Both the position numbers and the translations under genes were made by a program. A model generated the notes under the pieces. It was not told the origin of the DNA and did not search any database. It saw nothing but the letters and a program-made list of their open reading frames with translations. A stretch of 64,000 nt of DNA. Source: Gaeumannomyces sp. JS-464 (lineage: Eukaryota; Ascomycota; Sordariomycetes; Magnaporthales; Magnaporthaceae). The stretch is from assembly GCA_002197995.1 (NCBI GenBank), contig NGZR01000001.1, positions 11,303,501 to 11,367,500 of the forward strand. Direction: 5' to 3'. This document shows, piece by piece, positions 33,013 through 46,900 of this stretch; position 1 is the first letter of the stretch, and each line of letters starts with the position of its first letter.

Positions 33013-36000
33013 ACGTAACCCATCTCTGGTTGTCGGTCTAGCGGCGGTGTGGAGAGCCCCTTTTACGCGCTTTCTCCGTTCTTGTTGCAGAAAAAATATC
33101 AGCCTGCAGCTGAATGCTGTGGGCCGTTCTACTATACTTATAGACGCTTTATTGATCACGCCATTTCAGTTGTACCCCGCCACATTGTGTTCGGTGTTTT
33201 CTCCCTTGCGATGCTTTCTCTTTACGTCTGATCATGAATTGATGCGTTCTGTTGATGCTTGTTTATGTTCTGCGCTCAGGTACCAAAGACTATAGAGGTG
33301 AGCGATAGCGTCCTGGGAATAGACAAGATGAGTGTCCCCGAGATTCCTATTGGTTGGGGTTTGTGTATGTCGGAAGGGCGGTCTCCTTGTGTTTTGCTTC
33401 ATAACTTAAAATAAATACGGGTTCGAGCGCGGGCAGTGTCGACCGAGGCCCCTACGTTAGTATATACGTGGCAGATATTCTGCCTCGGTCCCTATACTCA
33501 CTTCCCCACGCGTAATGCTTCCTGGGAACCTGATGTGGTCGGTTCCTGGGATACATGGGTGTGTTTATTTACATCCGCCTCTTGAGATGTGTGCTAGATG
33601 TACATGGGCAAAGCATGCATGGCAGCCTTCAGTACGTCGTTCCAATCCCATGCCTCCTTCGTACGACATGCTGCCTCCAGAAACCCAGCCCTGATGGTAG
33701 TAGCACTATCACATTCTCACTTCACTCGATATTCACCCCTTTGAAGTACCCTTGGCCATGAATAGAGCTCGGGATAGTGGTCTGGAAATGGCTATCACCA
33801 ACCAAACGAAACAACACCTTTTCGGCTGGAATCTGTACTATTCCATTCGACCTTGGAAAGCTCCTTGGTCACCTTTGTTCCAGGGGAACGAGATTGAGGA
33901 GGCATCATGTACCTACCTCTACCTAGGTATGGACCACAGTGAGTTATGCGCGTCAACGACGATGTTGGAATCGTCAACCACCTGCCTTGGTGAATTCCTG
34001 CGCATCTCTTCCAGAACCACTCCCGTAGCCAGCCACGAGTCTCGATCCATGACTGTATCTTTCATGTCTCGTCGTCACTTATACCTACACTTCCATCTGC
34101 ACTTCGGTGATAAATTTCCACCCCTCAATGACAGAGGAAACAGCGAAACAAGTGTTGGAAGTGTGACGCACCGAAACAAAGACCCAGGAGCAAGAGTTTC
34201 ATGCATGATCCTTCCAGAATGTTTCGACCGCCTCTTTTTCCCCGGCTGTAACAGAAAACCTCCCCCGCCGTCGGGTTGCAACCCCGGGCGGGAAGAACGG
34301 GCGGGAGGTGGGAAAGGTGGCTGTGTACAAGCTGTCTCATGCAACCGACGTCCGCCATGATGCAAGGCTGAGCGGGCGGGGGTGGCAACACCGGCGACTA
34401 GCTGAGAACTACCTACACGGGGGAGGTCGGGGCAAAAACGGTTTTTGGTTTGCGCCATAAGACGGAGTCGGTCCGATGCTGGATGGGCGAAACTGTCCAT
34501 CCAGCCCCTTCTGTTTGGTGACTCGAGACCATCAACCCGATCACGCCCGACACGCTTCCTCCTACCCCTCGACATCCTGGGTCGGCCCGCATGGTCGGCG
34601 CCCCCACGTATGTGACTGACAGACAGATGGGGTGGCACGGACTGCGTAGAAGAAATATGATGTTTTTTCAGTCGCGGAAGTCAATGGGTTTTTTTCTCAT
34701 CCGACTCCTTTTATACGACCGACGGCGTTCCTACCGTTTGTTGCCACAATTTTGCCGATTTGAGAAGTGTTCGAGGAGGGACATTCGCCCTTGGGGCCGT
34801 CCCGAGTCATCCAGCTTGTCTGTATCAGGCAGGCGGGAGCAGTCTGCCTCGTTCACGAGAAAGATGCGCCGCAACCAATGGAGATGGTGATTCAGGGATT
34901 GTAACGTGCGGTTCACCGAGATGCCAAGGGAATTGTTGCCATTAGGTCATATCAGCATGTGAAAACGAGGTACATTGAGTAAATGTACCGCACCGGGTCG
35001 CTTCACGCATTTCCATCCGCCATGTTCTGTTTGCTGGATATTATACAGGATATCGCGGACGAGAAAGGCCGACGAGCCAAGTGGTGATCATAATAACTTG
35101 GCTCCAACACCAGGATGGATTACGTATAAGGAGCAAAATGCCTTTCAGCGGCGGAAGTCTGTTGCCATTCCATTGTTTGTGTCTGACTGAAGACATTGAC
35201 GTTCATGACGAAAAGACGACGCCTGGACTTGGCTAGCTAGATCCCTCAGTGATCCACATTGTCGATATCCTTACCCACAACTTTTCCTGTATCCTTTCTG
35301 CATTTATCCCATCTTTTTCTTCTCGGAGAAGTGGAGGTGGGAGGTACCAATTCTTTGTCGGAAGCCAAACGACATCCGCCCGAGTCATCTGGTCTATGCT
35401 AGACGAGAGTTTCTCTGTCCAAGCCGTCATCCGCCCAGCCCGATAAGTCGCAAGGTTGGCCCGGAGGAGCCTGACGTGCAGAGAGGATGGGAAGTCAACA
35501 TAAAGACGAAAGGCCGTGCTGCGCTGGAGCAACAGCCTCCCCAACAGCCCAACTAGCCCACCCGTCAGATGGACGACGCAAACAGCAAACAACCACGCGT
35601 TCTGCCAAGACTATGCATGTTTCTCTAACAGCCGTCGTTTATTGGGGATCGCCGTGGTGGCGGGGAGGGCCTGAGACTGACCTCAGCTACACGGCGGTGA
35701 CGGCGGCGGCACCTCTCCGCCACCGCGCCGCGTCCCCCTTCGATTGACTCGCGCTGGACGGTGGTCTCCTGGTCCTGACAAGTCGTCCTCCAGCGCCCGA
35801 CGGTAGAAACCTGCTGGTTCCTCCAGTCAGAGCCTGCCTCGATATTGCCCATGTATGGTTAGGTAACACATTGGTCAAGTTTTCCCAGCCGTTGTGGCAT
35901 TCGATCAAACAAGAAGCAACCACGGGACGGGAGCGCCACAATTTGTTTCAAAGGGCGGGTTCGAGGGTTGACGGGCCAAGGGTCTGTTTCAAACATCTTT

Positions 36001-39000
36001 AGTCGCCAAGGATAAGGATAGGAAGAAAAGAAAAAAAGAAGGCAGTCTGTGTGTAACCACCAACTACTGATAGGATAGGATATCACGCCCAGGCATCGCC
36101 GGCTGGCGCAGGGGGTTGGACACGGGCGTCATGGTGGCATCAAACCTGAAGCTTAGCGTGACATCTTAGCGGCGCTGGGAAAGACGGCGTACCCCAGCTC
36201 GGAAAAGGCCGAAGCAAAGGGTCGCTTCCCAGCGGAGCTGATAGAGGGAAACAAGAGATGGTTGCCAGAGAAAAGGCGTTGCGTCTAGTGTTTTAGTGTG
36301 ATGGGTAGAGGCCTTGTGGTGGGTCGAAGCTAGACAGCTGGAGACCTGGCGCCCGTTTGACTAGACATATCTAGAGTCCCTGTCCTAGTGACGCGGCCCT
36401 TCAACGATGTCCTTGCGGCCGGCATGCTAGAAATGAGCACAGGCACGTGGGCGCGCAATCATCTCGAGCTTGATGAATGGGAAGTTCCGAAGGAAGATGT
36501 CCATATTCATATCCGTATCAATATTGAATACCCATTTGCATGTTCATATCCACCGCCTCTAGATGACAGTTACTCCATACTGGAAATAAGCGGATACTGA
36601 GTGACGATGACATCAGGGTCCCTCGCCGTCCAGCTCGCTTGTCCAACAGCGGAAAAGGGGCCGAGGAACAAAAAGTAAATAGAAAGGCCGAACGGGCGGC
36701 CGCAACAACGGCTTCTTCCACATTCTCGTGTGCTATCCGGGGGTCCTCTCAATCTCGCTGCTGGAGCGGGTTCACTCTCCATATGCCAGCAAAGCCGGCC
36801 CGCCGAACATTTCATTGACCCATCTTCCAAAATTTCATGCATAATGTTGGCGGTGGATGGGGAACACCCGCACCGCCCGCCGCCCGGCCGCTAGCCGCTC
36901 CCTTCTTTCTCCTGAGCCCGGCCGCTCGCTCCTCGGCTTCGTCTTTTTTCCGTGAGGCGAACCTTGCCCTGCCCACTGATGGCCGGCTGTTCGCCACTGG
37001 TTCACGTCGGGGCGCCGGGCATGGGAAAGGGCGGGGGGGTAGTCTGGTGGGACCGAAAATCTCGGTGAAGGGATTTGGGGGAGCGGGCTGGCTTCGTTGC
37101 GAACTGAAATTTGCCAACTGCTCTCACCCATCCAGCTGGCCAAACAGAGTAGGAAAACTCGTTTTGCGGGGACTCGACGATGTTTGCGATTGGAGGGAAA
37201 GGGGGAAAGGAAGGAAAAAGGCTCCACCCCCCAAAATGCAGGGACCCCGCGGCCGCGGCGAGTCAAGAGTTTGGCGCCTTCCAACCAGTGCGCGACAAAA
37301 CAATTGGCTGGAAGGGTGGGCAACACACGAACTGGAGCCGCTGATGTGCTGTGCTGTGTGTGCAGGTGCCAGGGAAACAGCGATTCAGTTCCATTTTCAG
37401 AGGCCGACCAATTCCTTCACCGCCCAGGCGGCGCGTCGAGCCTGAGGAGAAAGGCGCGAGGCAGTTTCGTTTCCTGCTTTTCCTGCGCGTCGAGGCCACA
37501 GCCGAGCTTGGACCCTTGCACCACACACAGACACACACGATAGGGCGGACAGCCAAGTCCCCTTTTGGTCCTCGGTCGCAACGCAGAGCCGCCAAGGCCA
37601 ACTGCCCGAGTCCCCCTCCATCTGACGCTACCCCAAACGAGCGGTCTGTTTGTAGGACCTGTGTCTAGGACTCTGGGGGTGGGCGGCCGGGCTTGAGCAA
37701 GCGATATTTTCGTAAATGATAGGCCATGCATGACAGGACTATTATCTCGGTACCTGGGCCAAGGTACGTACTATCCTGCAGGCAAGGAAAAAAAACCGCG
37801 CACCAGTGTTCGGCAAAAGTGGCAGAGTGAGACTTTTTGTCCGGCTCGTTTCAACAACAGCCGCGAGCCAGGGCGGCTTGGAGAAGTTGACGCTGCCTGT
37901 CACACCTCCTACCCCGTACTAAGCTCGTGGGGTGCGCCGTCGTCGAAGTGGCCTTGCGGCGCACCCACACTTGTGACTTGGTGGCGTTTGCGCCTCGGCG
38001 CCTGTCTGCCGGCTTTTCGACCAGTCCCCCAACTGACAGACAAGCCATCAAACGAAGGAGCTTGACCACCCCTGTTGGTGATGGACGGCTCGTGCGGGAC
38101 TAAATCTGGGCTAGATCGAAAAAGAAAGTATAGAAGCATTCCCTTGAGAATAAGAATGTGAATAAGGGACCGGGACGGTTGCATTTCGACAAAGCGGCAA
38201 TCTCTCTCTAACCCGACCCTGCAGGCACATGGGAGGGAGTCCTCGTCGCGCACGACGTCGACGCCAGCAACAAGGGGACTGTTGGGAGCCTTTGTCCAAA
38301 TGCGGTAGTTTATTTGGTCTAGCTCTGAACGTTTCTCATCGACCCACACCCTTCGGTCGCCGTTCCAAAGAGGCCCAGGCGCGGAACGCTGGAACCGTTT
38401 TGCCAGTCAAGACCGCAAAGGCCCGCCTGATCAGGGAACGTCGATAGAGATGGAGCCTCGTTTCTTTTTTCCTTACATCCTTGAGCTCTCATCGACTCCA
38501 CAACAGCACCAGCATCCCGCGGATTCAGAGGACCCGCAGAGAAATATTCCCCAGCTGCAGCTGCAGAGGAACCCACTCGTCCACATCCCCTTGCCCACCC
38601 ACGATTAAATGTCCTCCGCTAGAACCCCATCCAATTTTCCATTGGAGCGCGAATCATTGGACAATGGCAAAAAGGAAACCCGCTTCCCCTGTCTGGCACG
38701 TCGACACTGTGCAGTGTGCGTGCTGCAGACCGACCAAGCCGATCTGCAGGCGCCCCCTCCTTTGCCGACCCGACCCCCTTTGAGCATCGCGATCCCATCT
38801 CTGCCAAGAACGCCCACCAAAAGTGCGGGCCGACTGGGAACTGGAAAAGAAGGGGTGGAAGGGATGGTGATGATTGATTGTCTGGAGCGATGCGCTCGTT
38901 AATCGCCCTCTGCAACATTTGCGCACCCCCGCGCGCGCGGCATTGTTCGCCCACGGGCAAGGCTTGCCCGCTTGTTGCGCCTTGTCTCTTTCTCGGCTAC

Positions 39001-39599
39001 GGAGACGAGACGTGATAAGGGCGCTCGAACCCGGTGATGGCTCCCCTTGCTCAATGTGCCAAGCATGCGGGCATTGACACAGAATCGTCGCCTCCGCGGA
39101 TAGCATGTACCGCGATCGATGAGCGAGATTTGATAACACGGCACTGCTAGTACCAATACCAGGTGCGTGGAACTTTTTTCTTTCTCACCTTTCGAGGTTG
39201 AGACGGGGAGGAGGAGGATGTCATGCGAACAAGACTGTACCCCACGGTCGTGGTTGTTTTCTTGTCGGCCGTAGATCTAGGCTTCGCCCATGGAAGATTT
39301 CTCTTGGCCCTTGGCGCGACGTGCGAGGCATTTTAGTGTTCCCGGGGGTGGCGCCCTTTCTCGCCGGCACCTGCAGGAAGGACGGAGAAAAAAAAATAAG
39401 ACCTGCCAGGAAAGGAAAGCCGGCGGCGGCCATACGGAGTTTGCACCGTGCAGGTCTTGACTTGGTGTTGGGGTAGCAGTAGCAGTAGGGACACAGCCAA
39501 TCCCCAAGACGTCGGCGCTCTATTTCTGGGCGAGTGGGAGGCGAGGGTCTGGAATGGTCCGGGGAGGGAACACGGGGTAAAAGGAGCTTCCTCTTCCTG

Positions 39600-39631
39600 A
39601 TGGTGGTGGTGGTGGTGGTGGTGGTGGTGGT
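39600..39631. repeat. (TGG)n microsatellite
   Basis: About ten TGG units, directly visible, in the gene-poor region. Confidence 0.95.
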
Positions 39632-42600
39632 CAGTCGCGGAACCGGGCTGGCTCGGGAGACGTTTTCCATGCATGCAAATCGATGCACGAGACCAGCGAA
39701 TGAGGTGAGATGTCTTGGATTTGGCCACATGTGCGTGCATGCTTGCCTCGTTTGTTCCTGTTTTTGTGAGGCATTTCCGCGACCTTCTGGCACCTGGCTG
39801 GCTGAAAATAGGAACAGACCAGACCGCCGCTTTTCACTCGGTGAGAAGATTGTCCCCTGAGATGTGCGGCACGGCCGCTTTTCCTCCCGCGGGAACCAAG
39901 GAGCCTGGGCCTGCTGGGCACGAAGCTTGACGGTGGCCGACAAGGCCAACTATTGAAGCCGGGAAACCTGGGCTGGGATTGGCCGAGAGCCCACAGCTGG
40001 AAAAAAGGGACTTCTTCTCGGATCCGCACTCCGGATATGCACCGGTTTTTGCAGCCCAAGTCCCTGTTCTTCCCGAGCCCACTCTCGCTGCTAGTATCTA
40101 CATGGGATTACGTACATCTGGTCCCTGTTCCAACCTTCTTCGTCTGGTCCAGGTCTACATAGAGGTTTCGTTGCCGGCGATACCGGCACACGTTTGCCAT
40201 GTGGATGACAACAACAACCCATCTCCGAGGAACCGAGGGCGGGCCCGCCGTCCCCGGCTAACGGTGCTGTGGCAATTGCGACGGCAGCGAGCTGTCCGTT
40301 TGGTGGTACTCGTGTGCGTAAAAGCCGACAAATCTCCAGGGAAATGATGCGTAATGATAAGGCGAAAAGAATGGACGGGGCCAGGGCCGAAAAAAAAAAA
40401 ATCAGGATGGAGCCGAGGACCGGGAGAACCCACCCACCCATCAAGTGCCGGCGCGGCCGGTCCATTCAGCGAATGGGGCCACCCGAGGATCTCCGAAAGG
40501 GAGGCTGCTAAAACTGCAACCACCACCACTCGCAGTCAGGACGGATAATAGGAAGCGGTGGCAGGCAGGCAGCCAAGACTCAATTGATGGGGGAGATTGA
40601 GGTCTTTCTGATCACCGCGGCAGGCTTGTGTCGTCCGTGTCTGTGTGCCATCTTGAGCTTGTCTTGTCTCAGCGCCGCCCGGCCCGATATAAAATATATA
40701 TATATAAAAGCCTCGACGTCGCCGGACCGACTTGGCAGGCGGCCACAGACGGACGGTCGATATGTCTGTCTTAACCTGACCGACCGCCGACACCTCTTTC
40801 GCCTGTATTGCGTGTCGCGCCGCGCGCCCGTCTCCCGTGGCGAAGGCGGTTGTGGCGGCTTGGCGGTGTTTTGCGCCCGCGCGCACAAGGTTGGCAACAA
40901 AAGAAGAGAGGCAACAGATATGCGCGTTGGACACATCGTCGAGGTCTCTGTTTCACGATGCGCGGACGGGTCGCTATGATGTGATTCGCTGGCTGGCTGC
41001 GTCTTGGGACGAGATCTGCAGGCGCTTCGATGCCGTCTCGTCTTTGGCTTGTTTGGTATTGCTACGATGTATCTGTGCCCCTTGAATGGTGCTTTTTTCT
41101 TTTCTTCTTCTTCTCTACTTGCCATGGCAATTTAAACCGGTGTGGCTGGTTATTCTTCTCTTGTTACTCCCAGCACTTACATGCGACGACGGAAGTCCTC
41201 CGAGGCATTTTCGTTTTTCCAACGGTGCGATGGTGAAATCGGGAACCAATGGCGGGAAATCCTGTCGAAGCCGTCGCGCCTGGGTGGTGTGTCGCACTAG
41301 CTCACACGGTGCGGCGTGGGATCGACCGTTTTGTCTCCCTTTCCAACCAGGCGCTTTGCCGCTTCTCTGGAACGGCGGCACAGAGGGTTGACGGAAAGGA
41401 CAAGCAGCGCGCCAAATGCTCTGAGAGGAACAATTGCCCCTGAACCCTGGTAGGTTCGTCCAAGTCAAAGCTCCAGCGCTTCAGGGGAGAAAGGGCAGAC
41501 AAGGGGGAGACCCCCGTCTCGAAAACCCATGACGGGCATCCCAGGGTAGGACAAAGCTTGTTGCCTGCCGTTGCTGTTGTTTTGTTTGTTCCTGCTGGTG
41601 CGTTGCTAGCTGATTCCTGATTCCCTCGGCCGACCGCTGTCCACCCGGCCCAGACATGGGTCCTCCCCCTCCCAACAGCCGGCTCACTAACGTAAACAAC
41701 TTGGCCACCACCAGTGCAAGACCAGTATTTGGTGCGTGCGCTGCCTGCTCGCCTCGATGGTGCCATGCACTCGATGCACCGGCGCTTGTCGTCTCCCGTC
41801 ATCGCATCGAAGGGGTGACACGGCACACACAGGGCGAGGCCAAGACCCGGCTTACAACCGGGTTGGAATTCTCCCTCCACTCCCTCTCTGCGACGGCTTT
41901 TGCTTGTCACTTGTGCAGGAGAGCAGCGAGAGCGCTGTCGCATTTTGATGTGGCATACGATCCAATCTTTGAACCTTGTCCGTTCGCCGAATGTTTATCC
42001 ATGCTCTGTATTATTATCGTCATTTTGTTATGGAACATGGCAACGGCCTTGCACATTCCACGGCCCCATTACACAAATGAAAAAGCCGGCCAAGAACGAG
42101 GATATGGGTCCCTGGGTCCTGGCAGGTTCCGGAGGCGAGAGCAATAAACGTTCATTATCTCATCCATCCCTTTGCAGCCAAGTGCCATCCGTCAGAACGG
42201 TCAATTCCTCGGGCGGACAACGGGGTTTGCGCGTGGTATTCTCGCGTTTCGGGCTGACCGCCACAAACTCGGCTGGATCGCATCGGGTTGTGCACCAGCA
42301 GAGAGTTGTCGTCATTCGGCTGCCAGGCGAGCCAGGGGGTTTGAATGTGATGGGTGGAGGAGGGCCGGGTTGGAGAGGCGAACCAACGAAACGGAAGCGG
42401 AAAGACGAGACGCGATTACGGTAGCGCCAGCCCAGGAAGCAGCAGAGTTGGGTTCCCAGGGTGCGCAAAACAAAAATCCCTCACGGCGAGACTCGACTTT
42501 TTTGCGCTGTTACGGTGCCTGCTGGCCCCCTTCGACGTTCTGCCCAAACGGGAAGCGCGTGGTACCGGCGAGGGTGGAGAACGTGCGGCGGAGGGTACAT

Positions 42601-43305
42601 GCGTCCTGCGAGATTGGACGGCCTGCCGGGGGTGCAGCACCACAGGCAATTGGAATTTTGGAGAGTGGGGAACGGGTACCTGGCGACTTTGCGAGATTAT
42701 TGAAGCTCCCCGGCTTCTCCAATTGCGGCCAGGGCGGCGCGGATTGGGCGGCGCTGATTGGCTGATAGGGAGCTCTCGATCGGAGCTCGCAGGTACCCAG
42801 GGACATGCCTTGCAAAACGTCGCACTCCACCCCATGGGTGGGTAGAGGGAAGAAAACGAAGTTGGCCCGTGGCCCACTGGGCCGCTGGAACCTGGAAGCT
42901 TGCTTTGCCTCCTGCCTCTGAGGCCTAGCTGCCCGCCCCGGGCTGGGCCTGCTTGCGCCAGCGAGCGTGCGTGCGTGCCAGCTTCCCTGGCGTGGCCTTG
43001 TTGCCGAGAAGGTCCCGCACCACATGGGTGCGAGGGCGCGGCAGGGTGTCCGTGGCTCTGTTTGGGTGTGGGTGTGGGTGGATTCCCCTTTGAATGACCG
43101 ATACGGTACCGTCCGTCCACTGTGTGTGTGTCTCTTGCCTGTCATGGAGATGCAGAGACGGCACGCTTCGCTACGTTGCGCTGTGAATAAAATCGGCGCC
43201 TTCTACCCTCCTCTGTCCCTCGCTTCTTTCCTCTCCTTCTCCCCTCACACCACGGAAGGCATTCGTCCTAGAGGTTGCCGTCGTCCTCGGTCAATCATCG
43301 CGAGG

Positions 43306-43923
43306 TGAGTTTCCAGCAGAAGCCAAACTCTGTTTACCACCACCACCACACTTCCTCGTGCCCCAATCCCTGCGCTTCCGCGCCGCTTCCAGAGGAAGCC
43401 TACTGGCCGCCACTCGTCACTCTGCCTTCACCTGCCTGCCAACCACGGACTTGGTCAAGCCGCCGGGACACCAAGAACATTGCGCTTCAGGCATCCCCTC
43501 CAGCCAATGCTCGACCTGCCGCAACCTTGCTCTTTATCTCGGCCGTGGCGCTGGTTCTTATGCGCCATTGTGTGCTCTGCGCCAGATTCCTGCCGCTCCC
43601 TATCTGCCTTTCCCCTTCCTGTCTCCGCTACCCCAGTTGCTCTGAGGCATAAATGCTTCCAGAGTTCGCACAATTCGCCGCCATCTGCCCATCTCACCCA
43701 GCACGCACCAGACCCCAACCGACAAGTCTGGCCCAAAACTGACCTTGGAGCTCCTCCGCCTTGCCAGACTCCGTTCGTGTGCGCGTCCTTTCCTAGAGGT
43801 CTACTCCTAGAACCTGGTTGGATCGACAACAAAACGCGACCCAGCCCCCGCCGCCCGCCCGGGCCCGATCACCTAGAACCCAAAGAACCTGCTCTCTTTA
43901 ATTACATTTCAATAATTGGGCAG
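43306..43923 (+). other. Candidate 5'-UTR intron of PMA1
   Basis: A consensus donor (GAG then GTGAGT) follows the CT-rich promoter segment, and a CAG acceptor sits 34 bases before the PMA1 ATG, after a pyrimidine/A-rich run. It is a guess from splice signals only; RNA evidence is absent. Confidence 0.25.
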
Positions 43924-43957
43924 CGAGCAGTGCTCTCTGCATTACGCAACAGCCGCC

Positions 43958-46900
43958 ATGGCTGATAATAATGCCACCACCGGCCCTGCGCTGAACACGC
44001 AGATTGAGTCGGGCAAGTTCGACGAGAAGAATCCCGCCACCAAGAAGCCCGTTGAGGTGGAGGAGGAAGATGAGGACATCGACGCCCTCATCGAGGACCT
44101 CGAGTCGGTCGACGGCCACATCGATGAGGAGGACGAGGAGGACGGCGCCCAGCCGGGTGCCGGCCGTGTTGTTCCCGAGGTAAGGATCTACCGCGCCATA
44201 TCGGCATTCACCACTCCAAATTTGTCGCTGCGATCTTCCCGTTATCCAGGGGGTAGACATCTGGGCCGAGCTCGGCCTTGGGTGTCTCGCCTTGGCCCAA
44301 TTGGGAGAGATGCGCAGTCTTGACGCTTGGCGAGAAATGCGCTACAGATGTGCTAACTTTTTGCTTTCAAGGACATGCTGCAAACGTCGACTCGCACGGG
44401 TCTGACGGAGCAGGAGGTGCAGGCGCGCCGCAAGAAGTACGGCCTGAACCGTAAGTTGGACCACACCATTTTCGCCATCTAGACCCCGGGGATGCCGCCC
44501 AGGGGCCGGCGCTCCGAATCGAGGCAACGTGATGCTGACTCGCAGTGCAGAAATGAAGGAGGAGAAGGAGAACATGATCCTCAAGTTCTTCTCGTACTTC
44601 ATCGGTCCTGTCCAGTTCGTCATGGAGGTTAGTGACCGACTCGGCCTTTTTTCGTTCCCTGGCGGCAGCGCGACTAGGAAAATCCTGCTTTGGCTGGCGT
44701 CTATGCCCAGGTTGCCTAGCAGCTCGAGCTCCTCGGCTCTCGGGCATGGGTGGTTGAGTCAGCAGCGACGCGACGCAGAGATTGCGACGGCTGCTCGGTT
44801 GCGTGGACCCACCCAGCAGGATGCAGCTCTGCTGCTGCGCCGGGGAAAACACGTCCAAACAATGTTTCGCCGATCAGGAAAACTGACAGTCATCCAATTT
44901 CACAGGCTGCCGTTCTTCTGGCTGCTGCGCTCCAGCACTGGTAAGAATCAGACCCTCCCGCCCCACATGCAATATCCGAGCAAGCCCACTCTGCTCGTGA
45001 GCGCGGATCGCGATCAGATCCATCGTTGCTAACGGCTTCTGCAGGGTCGACTTTGCTGTCATCATCGCTCTTCTGCTGCTCAACGCCTGTGTTGGTTTCA
45101 TCCAGGAGTTCCAGGCCGGTTCCATCGTCGACGAGCTCAAGAAGACGCTCGCTCTTAAGGCTGTTGTTCTGCGTGACGGTAACCTCAAGGAGGTTGAGGC
45201 CCACGAGGTTGTTCCCGGCGATATCCTGCAGGTTGAGGAGGGCACCATCATTCCCGCCGATGGCCGCATCGTTACCGAGGATGCCTTCCTTCAGGTTGAC
45301 CAGTCCGCCATCACGGGCGAGTCGCTCGCTGTCGACAAGCACAAGGGTGACCAGTGCTACGCCTCCTCCGCTGTCAAGCGTGGTGAGGCTTTCGTCGTAA
45401 TCACCGCCACTGGAGACAACACTTTCGTCGGTCGCGCCGCCGCCCTTGTGAACGCTGCCGCTGCCGGAACTGGTCACTTCACCGAGGTCCTCAACGGCAT
45501 CGGCACAGTGCTCCTGATCCTGGTCGTCTTCACCAACCTGGTCGTCTGGATCTCCTCGTTCTACCGCTCCAACGGCATTGTTCAGATCCTCGAGTTCACC
45601 CTGGCCATCACCATCATCGGTGTGCCCGTCGGTCTCCCCGCTGTCGTCACCACCACAATGGCTGTCGGTGCCGCCTACCTCGCCAAGAAGAAGGCCATCG
45701 TCCAGAAGCTCAGCGCCATTGAGTCCCTGGCTGGTGTCGAGATTCTGTGCTCTGACAAGACCGGTACTCTGACTAAGAACAAGCTCTCGCTGTCCGAGCC
45801 CTACACTGTCGCCGGTGTCGAGCCCGAGGACCTGATGCTTACTGCCTGCCTTGCTGCCTCGCGCAAGAAGAAGGGTATGGACGCCATCGACAAGGCTTTC
45901 CTCAAGGCTCTGAAGTACTACCCTCGCGCCAAGGCCGCCGTCTCCAAGTACCGTGTCATCGACTTCCACCCCTTCGACCCTGTCTCCAAGAAGGTTGTCG
46001 CCATTGTCGAGTCTCCCCAGGGCGAGCGCATTACCTGCGTCAAGGGTGCCCCGCTTTTCGTCCTGAAGACCGTTGAGGAGGACCACCCCATCGATGAGGA
46101 GGTTGACCAGGCCTACAAGAACAAGGTTGCCGAGTTCGCTACCCGTGGTTTCCGCTCTCTGGGTGTTGCCCGCAAGCGGGGTGAGGGTGCTTGGGAGATC
46201 CTCGGAATCATGCCCTGCTCCGACCCCCCGCGCCACGACACTGCCCGCACCATCAACGAGGCCAAGAACCTGGGTCTGTCCATCAAAATGCTTACTGGTG
46301 ATGCCGTCGGTATCGCTCGTGAGACCTCGCGCCAGCTCGGTCTCGGCACCAACGTCTACAACGCTGAGCGCCTTGGTCTTGGTGGCGGTGGTGACATGCC
46401 CGGCTCCGAGGTCTACGATTTTGTTGAGGCTGCCGATGGTTTCGCCGAGGTCTTCCCCCAGCACAAGTACAACGTCGTCGAGATCCTGCAGCAGCGTGGT
46501 TACCTGGTTGCCATGACTGGTGACGGTGTCAACGACGCTCCCTCGCTGAAGAAGGCCGACACCGGTATTGCCGTTGAGGGTGCTTCCGACGCTGCTCGCT
46601 CCGCCGCCGATATCGTCTTCCTTGCTCCTGGTCTGGGTGCTATCATCGATGCTCTCAAGACTTCGCGCCAGATCTTCCACCGCATGTACGCCTACGTCGT
46701 CTACCGTATCGCGCTGTCCATCCACCTGGAGATCTACCTCGGCATCCTGATCGCCGCGCTCAACCAGTCCCTGAAGATCGAGCTCGTCGCTTTCATCGCC
46801 ATCTTCGCCGACGTCGCCACCCTCGCCATTGCCTACGACAACGCTCCCTTCTCCAAGTCCCCCGTGAAGTGGAACCTGCCCAAGCTCTGGGGTATGTCCA

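Larger units (their letters stand above)
33013..43957. other. 10.9-kb gene-poor GC-rich region upstream of PMA1
   Basis: No stretch on either strand resembles a real protein; the open frames are short, Arg/Pro/Ser-rich and lack domain motifs or plausible exon chains. Seen instead: a CCTA-type motif (33910-33930), a TA-rich patch (about 40688-40708), a (TGG)n run (39600-39631), and a CT-rich segment (43206-43260) typical of a strong promoter close to PMA1. It could hold PMA1 regulatory DNA, non-coding RNAs or decayed sequence; I cannot tell which. Confidence 0.5.

Noticed and set aside
36097..36160. A TGGCGCAG...-like word resembling a tRNA A box
   Set aside because: No B box or cloverleaf follows.
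39221..39949. 242-residue minus-strand frame in the gene-poor block
   Set aside because: Low-complexity (poly-Thr from the TGG repeat) and no domain; likely chance.
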